Shown here in pieces: positions 57,450 to 64,000 of a stretch of 64,000 nt of DNA. The position numbers were made by a program, and so were the translations under genes. Below the pieces are notes generated by a model that saw only the letters and a program-made list of their open reading frames with translations, was not told the DNA's origin and ran no database searches. Location of the stretch: contig OY821787.1 of assembly GCA_963682175.1 (NCBI GenBank), positions 25,522,501-25,586,500 on the forward strand. The letters are read 5' to 3'. This DNA is from Triglochin maritima. Lineage: Eukaryota; Streptophyta; Magnoliopsida; Alismatales; Juncaginaceae. How positions within the stretch are numbered: position 1 is the first letter of the stretch; every line of letters begins with the position of its first letter.

Positions 57450-58931
57450 TACTAGTGCAAAATAGGGAATAAACACCATCAAATATACGTCGGTCTGCCG
57501 TAAACGCAACATCTATAGGTATATACGTCTCATGTAAGGGATAGCCGACGTCTATGTTATATATAGACGTCGGTTTTTGTACTATAACCGACGTCTATAC
57601 TTCCTTAATCATTTAAAATAAGAAAATTATAATATTTTTTTGTTTATATAATATCCTTAATAATTTCTCATCATTTTAACCTATGAACGTACACCGACGG
57701 CTAGGTGCCGTCAGTGTACGTTACCTGACAAACGTTGCAACTTACATTGACGGATAAGCCTATTTGCTATTTCCAGCTTCCGATTTTGCTACTCAAAAAA
57801 CACTAGTTTTTCAAAATTCAGCCACAACACATTCATGCATTCATCCACAAACATATATCTACAAAAGTCCTATATACAGTCATCGACAACACAATATTCA
57901 TTCAAACAATATACATATACAAAATGTTATAACTATATTGAAATTCAAGTTTTAAATTCAGAAAGTAGAAAACTAAATTTGATAATGGTAAAAGTAGACA
58001 AATAACACAAAACTATGCCGTCAAACCTTTGTTGCTTGCTCCACCCGATGGTTCGTGATTGTCATCTCGTCTTGGCAGCGATGGTGGTATGCAAATGGAT
58101 GTGATATTAATATCTTGCACTTTACAATACATTAATTATACATTAGGAGGATAAACATACTAAACGTAATACACATTACTAAATTACGATTACAATACCT
58201 GATTGTTTTAACCTCCCTTCGCCATCAAAAAGTCGATGACCCACTGCATGGTTGTGAGCTTGCGATTCGCTTACACTAGCTCGCTAGTCATTCGCTTTAG
58301 CTCCTAACTCTCTCGGACACTTTACTCAACTTCCAATCTAGAGTAGAGCTCTACTTGGGATGACATCTCACGAGGTCCGTAAATGTTTGTGAGGATTCCA
58401 ATCCTCCATAAGTTGTGTGGATCCACGACACCTACTCGTGTTGGATACACATGTGTGAAGCATAACTTAGCATTTCACATAAGCAAATATTAAATTCTAA
58501 TGAAATTTTATTACCAGAGGCCGAAGTGCTAGGAACATCCCCACTCTGGGAAAGATCGGTTGCAAAAGTCCTCCACCTATCACCGTCTCCCTCAGATACA
58601 TGATGTGGACCTGAATTCCGAAGTTGTTTAATTTATCATCAATCACATAATAAAATTTATAAACTACAAATCAAATAATGCATAGATTTGGTTTGTTATT
58701 ACATTCGTTGTCGTAGATATTAAATTTTCAATGTCTAACTAATTCCCTTGTTATACATCTAACCTTTCCCTGAGACCATGATTCTATTAATTAATTTAAA
58801 ATGGTAAAACATGTCAATTAAACCTAAAATAATAATTCTATAGAAATTTCGTCAAAACCTACCCTAAATATTCATTAATGAAAATCCTTCGAAGTCCGAG
58901 ATTGACAAGAAAAAATATAATTTTCGACATC
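57450..58931. mobile_element. CACTA (En/Spm)-like transposon remnant
   Basis: It begins TACTAGTGCAAAATAGGG, one base from a CACTA terminus. Sub-terminal repeats follow: GACGTCGGT / ACCGACGTCTATA in both orientations (57480-57600), and CGACGGCTAGGTGCCGTC near 57695, a layout usual for CACTA ends. On the minus strand at about 58365-58225 a broken frame (MSSQVELYSRLEVE, ELKRMTSEL, ANRKLTTMQWVIDFL) resembles the C-terminal part of plant En/Spm-type transposase, with several stops. Element K is inserted at its right, so the other end is outside the window. Confidence 0.5.
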
Positions 58932-60245
58932 TGATGAGAATTAAATTTATACCGCAAGTGCACGGCGTCAATGAAGACGTGGCAAATACGGGTCGAACAC
59001 AAGGAGGGAGAGATTCTGTTATTTGTGTGATTTCGATTGGGGAAAAGAATGAGAGAAGAAATAATTGGGTTTTGAGATTTTTGGGTTTTAATTATCTAAA
59101 GCAAGAACAAGAACAATTAAAATTAAAACAAGAACAAAGAGGTGAATTCCGTCGGGTGGAGGTTTAGATTTAAGGTTTAGATTAGAGAATTCTAAATTTA
59201 TAATAAATCACATTAGTTATAAAGCATTACATGATAAATGATTTAACATAAACTCAAGTAATCATTTAAAATTGTTGCCCAGAGTTGGTAACAACTATAA
59301 ATAGCCCCGAGAACGATGTTAGAAGGGTCCTTGGCCTTAGACCTAGTTTTTAGTTGAGTTTAAAATAATACGAAATTAAAATAATAACTTTTATTCTCTT
59401 CTCATCACCCTAAATCCGTCACCCCCACCCTTTGGAAAGAGTTAGAAACTCATGGAGGGAGGAAGAAGGGGTCCTAGAGGCATTACAAAAGAAAAGTAAA
59501 AACAAGAAATAAAAGACAGAATTTTATTACTAAAGTAAAGACAAATAAAAACAACAACTAAAAACTAGGTCTAAGGCCAAGGACCCTTCTAACATCGTTC
59601 TCGGGGCTATTTATAGTTGTTACAAGAGACCTAAGTATAGAATTGGAGAGTACACGTGTCCAGACACGACTGGACAAAAGTTGGGCACACGGATCGACTC
59701 TGGTGCGGCGGAATCGCCACATGGCATGTGTAATGTGCGGCGGAAACGCCGCACATATTGCTCTGATTTTGTCCGGATTTTGGTTGAATGTTTATGGTAT
59801 GATTTGATCCTCCTTTGCGCGTCTGGATTGATTCTTTCCATTCTTTTGAGCTCCGGATTAATTCCTTCATATATTTGGAGATTCCCATTGATTTTTCTTT
59901 AGATTTTCTCCAAGATAATAAAAGCTACTCGTGATTTGCAATTAGGTCCTTGACTTTTCGCAATTAAGTCCCCGACCACTTTTGTGCTTAAGTCCTTGTT
60001 CTTTTTGTAATTAGATCTTGAATGCCTTTATGCTCGGATACATTTCCATTCGTAACCCGATAATCTTGAACTTGGTCTTTATGATAGAAATGAGTCTTTT
60101 GCACGCGTTTATGCTCGGGATGTGGGTAAATTGCATTCAGGTCCCTGTCTTCTGTAAATAAGACTAAACACATACCTTAGTAGCATTTATTGATGTAAAA
60201 GTGATCTAAATGAAAGACATATGATGCAATGTATGCAATGCATCA
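58932..60245 (-). repeat. 3' LTR of element K
   Basis: 1,314 bp, TGATGAGAATT...ATGCATCA. It keeps ACCGCAAGTGCACGGCGTCA near its 3' end, as in the other Athila-like LTRs, but lacks the GGCGG palindrome. It holds the 69-bp inverted repeat described separately. Confidence 0.9.
59288..59623. promoter_or_regulatory. 69-bp perfect inverted repeat with two facing TATA boxes
   Basis: Arms 59288-59356 and 59555-59623 are exact reverse complements over 69 bp, separated by 198 bp. Each arm starts GTAACAACTATAAATAG. The TATAAATA at 59608-59615 (minus strand) is the element's own promoter; that at 59296-59303 (plus strand) points back toward it. Confidence 0.92.
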
Positions 60246-60260
60246 AATACCCCCACACCT
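60246..60260 (-). other. polypurine tract of element K
   Basis: Minus strand AGGTGTGGGGGTATT, identical to A and B, directly before LTR start TGATGC. Confidence 0.88.
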
Positions 60261-61351
60261 AGATTTTGCTAGTCCCTAGCAAAACAGAATATAAGAAAAA
60301 TGAAAACAGGGAAATCCTAACTCACTTTCGTAGGAATCACGGTTGCACTTAGCATGTGCAACAAGCCTTTAAACCTCTTTGCTGCCAAGGAGGAGGAGTG
60401 TTGTCTCCTGAGGGTTTTAAGCGGATATACCCACAAAATCCTAAATCAACATTTCATTAATAGTTCTCAATATCCCTACCTCAACCTTATACATCTCACT
60501 GAGAATTCTTGCATGCTCATTATATAAATCTAACTCATTAAAAATATGACTTGATCTTTGTTCCTCCAACATTCACACCACTAACCCTTCTACACATGAT
60601 ATCACTTAAATTATTTTGCACGCCTCCTCTGGTGGTGAAGTATCATTTGGATCAACCATGGCATGGATCATTCTTTTAGCTTTGGGCCTTGAGTATATTT
60701 TTTTTTCTTCCGTGATTCAACACACTTGCTTTCTGACACTTTTACCCTTTTTGCATTCGTGTAGCGAGTTTGGTTGATAATCCCGAGCTGGTAGACTCAA
60801 GTTACCGGGTTTCAAGATACCCCTGCGGACCAGTGACTCAAAGGCTTGGGCTTTTGTAGTCATTTTGCAAAATGTGTTTTCCTCACTTTATTCCTTTATT
60901 TTTATTTTCCTCAAGGCTTAATTGTTATTAGAAGTCCACACTTCCCGATATATTTTCCTCAACCTCTGCTTTTTATCAACCACTTCAAAGATTTAATTCA
61001 TCCAATTTAAGTGCATACATGTCTTAAAGGGCAATGAGTTATTTCTTTGGAACTTAGATTTATGTCATAATTTCTACAAGCAGAACTATATAATAAGGAA
61101 CAAAAACTCAATGCAATTTGTACTCGGGTTTTGGTAGTTCAATCTTAAGCTATGAAACATTGATTTTTTTATTTTTATTTTTTATTTTTTATTATTATTT
61201 TTATTTGAAATAAAAGACAGATACATAGATAAATATATACATAGACACCCCCCACACCTAAATCATGCATTGTCCTCAATGTATGCAAATATAAAGCAAA
61301 TGCACTTATTACCTGAGTGAACTGCGGTGCAAGGATGGAATTTGCTCAAAG
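60261..61351 (-). other. 3' non-coding region of element K
   Basis: About 1.1 kb without a gene. It contains the hairpin GTTGCAC / GTGCAAC (60342-60362) inside a block nearly identical to A 16780-16915, and AGGTGTGGGGGGTGTC (61244-61259), the second polypurine-like tract. A T/A-rich run lies at about 61165-61210. Confidence 0.65.
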
Positions 61352-61639
61352 TCAACCATAGTCGGAACTGGATTGAATGACACCATATTGGTGCATGTAT
61401 CCAGTTGAATTGTTCCCCATGTTGCAATGAGAGTCCTGAGTCACAGGTTCCACACCCCTCACATAAATTGGTTCACTTATTTGCTCGAGTGATGGTGGGT
61501 GTGTAGATGCATTCCTCCCCTTTTTCTTACTTCCTTTTTGATTTTGTGTTGATTCAGAAATCTTGTAGATACGCGATTTCATCACATCACTTTGATTGCA
61601 TATTATTTCTGGCTCACTATCAATATGAAAGATATTAAA
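61352..61639 (-). pseudogene. C-terminal extension of K gag-protease after a stop
   Basis: The codons after the TAA at 61640-61642 stay open in the same frame for 96 codons (FNIFHIDSEPEII...SSSDYG). In A and B the matching place reads ADFNIF without a stop, so the TAA probably replaced an acidic codon and this was once the protein's tail. Confidence 0.6.
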
Positions 61640-63781
61640 TTAAGCTTTTAAGTTCCCAAAAGATAATTGCATGAGCCCATTTCGACAGTTTATCAATGCT
61701 TCAGAAGTGGCTAAAAAGGGTCTGCCTAGAATTACAGGGATTTGTCGATTAGGATTTACAACATGCGCAGTATCTAGTACGACAAAATCCACTGGGTAAA
61801 TGAAATCACCAACCTTGATCAAAACATCCTCTACTATACCTCTTGGTTTCTTAATAGAACAATCAGCAAATTGAAGGGTTGTCTTAGAGGGTTTTAGTGG
61901 ACCAAGGTTCATTTGCTCATAGACAGAGTATGGGAGTAGGTTAACACTAGCATCAAGGTCTAGAAGGGCTTTGTTGATAAAAGTATCTCCCATTGCACAT
62001 GAAATTGTGGGACATCCAGGATCCTTATATTTTATAGGAGATGTGTTGGACAAAATAGAACTTATGTTTGCAGTTAAGAATGCCTTCTTTGGTACGTTTG
62101 TTTTTCTCTTTTTAGTGCACAAATCTTTTAAGAATTTAGCATAAGCAGGTATTTGTTGAATCATGTCTAAGAGTGGAATGTTCACCTTAACTTGCTTAAA
62201 TACTTCCAAGATTTTCTCTATTTGTGCACTTGAGTTCTTTTTGAGTCTATTGGGGAATGAGGCTTTAGGAACATAGACTCGCTCAGGTTCAGGTTGAGCT
62301 ATAGGTTCAGGTTGAGTAGGTGGATTGGGCGTTTCAGATTGGACGTCCGGTGCAATGGTTAGGTCATATGTGGTAGTTTGATGGCTAGATTGATTAGACG
62401 TTCTAGGATTTACCACATTGTTATCAACTTGTCTTCCGGACCGTAATGATACTACAACATTTATTTGTTGGAACGGTCCTTCCTCATTAACCATTTGAAC
62501 CGATCTAGGGTTGTTATTTCCTGAAGGTGCTTGATAGGATTGATATGAATTATTAGATCTTGGGTTCACCTCAGGTTGACTTGGAAACCAACCCTTTTCT
62601 CTTTCACCTACTATTTGTGCTAGTTGGCTGACTTGTGTCTCTAGCCTTTGGAAGGTCTGGTTGGTTGTTTGTATAAAGGTTTTCATCAAATTTTCCAAGC
62701 TTGTCAACCTAACCTCATGATCGTTATTGTTATTAAACCCAGATGATGTATTATTTTGGTTATACGGGTTTGGTTGTTGTCTAGGAGGTTGACCTTGTTG
62801 GCTAGATGAGAAATTGGAATTATTACGCCAACTCGAGTTATAGGTTGATGTGTATGGGTCATTTCTAGCATGGTTATACATGGCATTAACTTGGTCCCAT
62901 TCCGCACAATCCTCCATTACATGACCAGTCTGACCACATCTAGAGCAAGGGATAGACGAGGCTTGATTCACTCGGTTTTGGGTTTGTAGCTCTAAACTTT
63001 CCATTCTGCGCATAAGGGTAGCTAGTTTTGCTTCAGCCGCTATGTTGGCATCTACAGCTAAGACACCTGGTTTGGGTTGACTTGCTATTCTAGATCCAAT
63101 ACTCGGGTTAAGCGGTGTTCTAGCATTGTCCCATTGCATACTGTTTTCAGCTAATTCCTCAAGGAAAGTCCAGGCATCATTTTCATTTTTCGACATAAAG
63201 TTCCCTTGGCTTACGGAATCTACCATAACCCTAGATGTGGGTGTCAATCCCTCATAAATAATTTGACATAATTGCCATCTCGGAATTCCATGATGAGGGC
63301 ATTGGGTCAGAACACTTTTGAATCTTTCTAGATAGGAATAGAACGGCTCGCTCTCAGACTGAACGAATGCAACAATTTCATTCCTAATCCTCATAGTCTT
63401 ATGGTTGGGAAAATATTTTTTCAGGAATACTTGAACAAACTCAGCCCAACTCCTAATAGATCTTTCGGCTAGACTATATAGCCATTTCTTAGCGTCATCC
63501 TTCAGTGCTAGAGGTACGAATTTCAGACGCACTGCCTCCTCAGGAATATGCTGGTATTGCATAAGAGAGCAGATTTCCTCAAATTCTGTAAGGAAGAGGT
63601 ATGGGTCTTCCCTAGAGGTGAACTTAGGCAACATACTCATGTATTGTGCCTTAAGTTCGAAGTCGCGACCCGGTATGGTGGGCATAACGATGCACGATGG
63701 CTGAGCAGCCATCGCTGGATAGCATCGATCCCTCAGAGTTATAGGTTGTGCAACAGGCGGGTCCACTACGTTCTCACCCAT
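61640..63781 (-). CDS. gag-protease of element K (713 aa)
   Basis: One long open frame. Residues 40-190 are the plant retrotransposon gag region (SMLPKFTSREDPY, DDAKKWLYSL, VFLKKYFPNHK, LERFKSVLTQCPHHG). A CCHC zinc knuckle lies at 279-292 (CSRCGQTGHVMEDC). An Asn/Gln/Pro-rich linker follows to about 440. The protease part starts near 590; its active site reads LLDLDAS with the catalytic Asp at 608, and ILGRPF is at 684-689. Relatives have Gly at 610 where K has Asp, which may weaken the protease. ATG at 63781 is chosen because a TAG lies 60 bases upstream in frame, though a longer N-terminus may have existed. Gag builds particles and protease trims it; polymerase must come from elsewhere. 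It is the best-preserved retroelement protein here. Confidence 0.88.
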   Translation of the reverse strand: MGENVVDPPVAQPITLRDRCYPAMAAQPSCIVMPTIPGRDFELKAQYMSMLPKFTSREDPYLFLTEFEEICSLMQYQHIPEEAVRLKFVPLALKDDAKKWLYSLAERSIRSWAEFVQVFLKKYFPNHKTMRIRNEIVAFVQSESEPFYSYLERFKSVLTQCPHHGIPRWQLCQIIYEGLTPTSRVMVDSVSQGNFMSKNENDAWTFLEELAENSMQWDNARTPLNPSIGSRIASQPKPGVLAVDANIAAEAKLATLMRRMESLELQTQNRVNQASSIPCSRCGQTGHVMEDCAEWDQVNAMYNHARNDPYTSTYNSSWRNNSNFSSSQQGQPPRQQPNPYNQNNTSSGFNNNNDHEVRLTSLENLMKTFIQTTNQTFQRLETQVSQLAQIVGEREKGWFPSQPEVNPRSNNSYQSYQAPSGNNNPRSVQMVNEEGPFQQINVVVSLRSGRQVDNNVVNPRTSNQSSHQTTTYDLTIAPDVQSETPNPPTQPEPIAQPEPERVYVPKASFPNRLKKNSSAQIEKILEVFKQVKVNIPLLDMIQQIPAYAKFLKDLCTKKRKTNVPKKAFLTANISSILSNTSPIKYKDPGCPTISCAMGDTFINKALLDLDASVNLLPYSVYEQMNLGPLKPSKTTLQFADCSIKKPRGIVEDVLIKVGDFIYPVDFVVLDTAHVVNPNRQIPVILGRPFLATSEALINCRNGLMQLSFGNLKA

Positions 63782-64000
63782 TGGATCCGGGTGAGGTGGT
63801 GCAGTAGATGGATTTGGGGCTAAGTTCCAGACTGGAATCTAGATGAACTCGTGAGAGTCGATTACTCAAGTCCCGAATCCAAATCTGAGTGCACCGGGTT
63901 GAATCAATTTTTGAATTCAAATTCGAAATTTAAATTCCAAATTTAATTTCAAGAATTAATTAATTTATTTTTTTTCGTTTTTTTTATATATTTTTTCGTT
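63782..64000 (-). other. leader of element K (partial)
   Basis: No gene. AT-rich from about 63900, ending in poly-T at the window edge. Primer site and 5' LTR are outside. Confidence 0.55.

Larger units (their letters stand above)
58932..64000 (-). mobile_element. element K: Athila-like LTR retrotransposon with gag-protease, runs off the right edge
   Basis: Minus strand: 3' LTR 58932-60245, polypurine tract 60246-60260, hairpin 60342-60362, second polypurine-like tract 61244-61259, gag-protease 61352-63781, leader from 63782. It has the same layout as A and B but clearly different LTR and protein sequence, so it is another family. No RT, RNase H or integrase lies between protease and polypurine tract. 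Left flank ACATC should reappear beyond the right LTR as TSD. Confidence 0.92.

Noticed and set aside
1..64000. tRNA or rRNA genes
   Set aside because: No cloverleaf or rRNA core was recognised; the tRNA-like words are primer-binding sites of retrotransposons.

Overview
This window is plant nuclear DNA, almost certainly from a eudicot with a repeat-rich genome. It holds Ty3/gypsy and Ty1/copia LTR retrotransposons, an L1-type LINE, a Mutator-like (MULE) and a CACTA-like DNA transposon, and a single two-exon host gene of the BAHD acyltransferase family. I see no bacterial-style operon, rRNA, tRNA or CRISPR. I worked by eye, so percent identities are not given. Element borders are firm only where target-site duplications (TSDs) are named.

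Layout. 1-3336 is a broken chromovirus-type gypsy pol fragment (minus strand) followed by two short-motif arrays and GC-rich LTR-like DNA. 3337-5843 is a truncated Athila/Tat-like element (called C). 6114-11068 is a MULE with 9-bp TSDs and a decayed transposase. 11871-35700 is a LINE split by a nest: LINE contains solo LTR E, which contains solo LTR D (TSD AAATT), which contains retrotransposon A (minus, TSD GTAAG), which contains retrotransposon B (plus, TSD TGCAT). 35880-43570 is a tandem-repeat locus hit by solo LTR G (TSD GATAC) and solo LTR S (TSD ACACC). 43570-50342 is AT-rich DNA, then a GC-rich probable gypsy LTR (I) split by Athila-like solo LTR H. 50908-53651 is copia element J (TSD GTTTA) carrying only gag. 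53690-56865 is the BAHD gene with a duplicated upstream region, one copy of which carries a 175-bp MITE. 57450-58931 is a CACTA-like remnant, and 58932-64000 is element K, a third Athila-like family running off the right edge.

The most interesting system is the Athila-like group (A, B, K and partial copies C, G, H). A, B and K encode gag plus aspartic protease but no reverse transcriptase, RNase H or integrase, yet keep LTRs, a tRNA-Asp-type primer site, a polypurine tract, a second internal polypurine-like tract, a conserved hairpin and a 20-bp U3 palindrome. They look like a non-autonomous lineage moved in trans. K's LTR also contains a perfect 69-bp inverted repeat carrying two TATA boxes that face each other.
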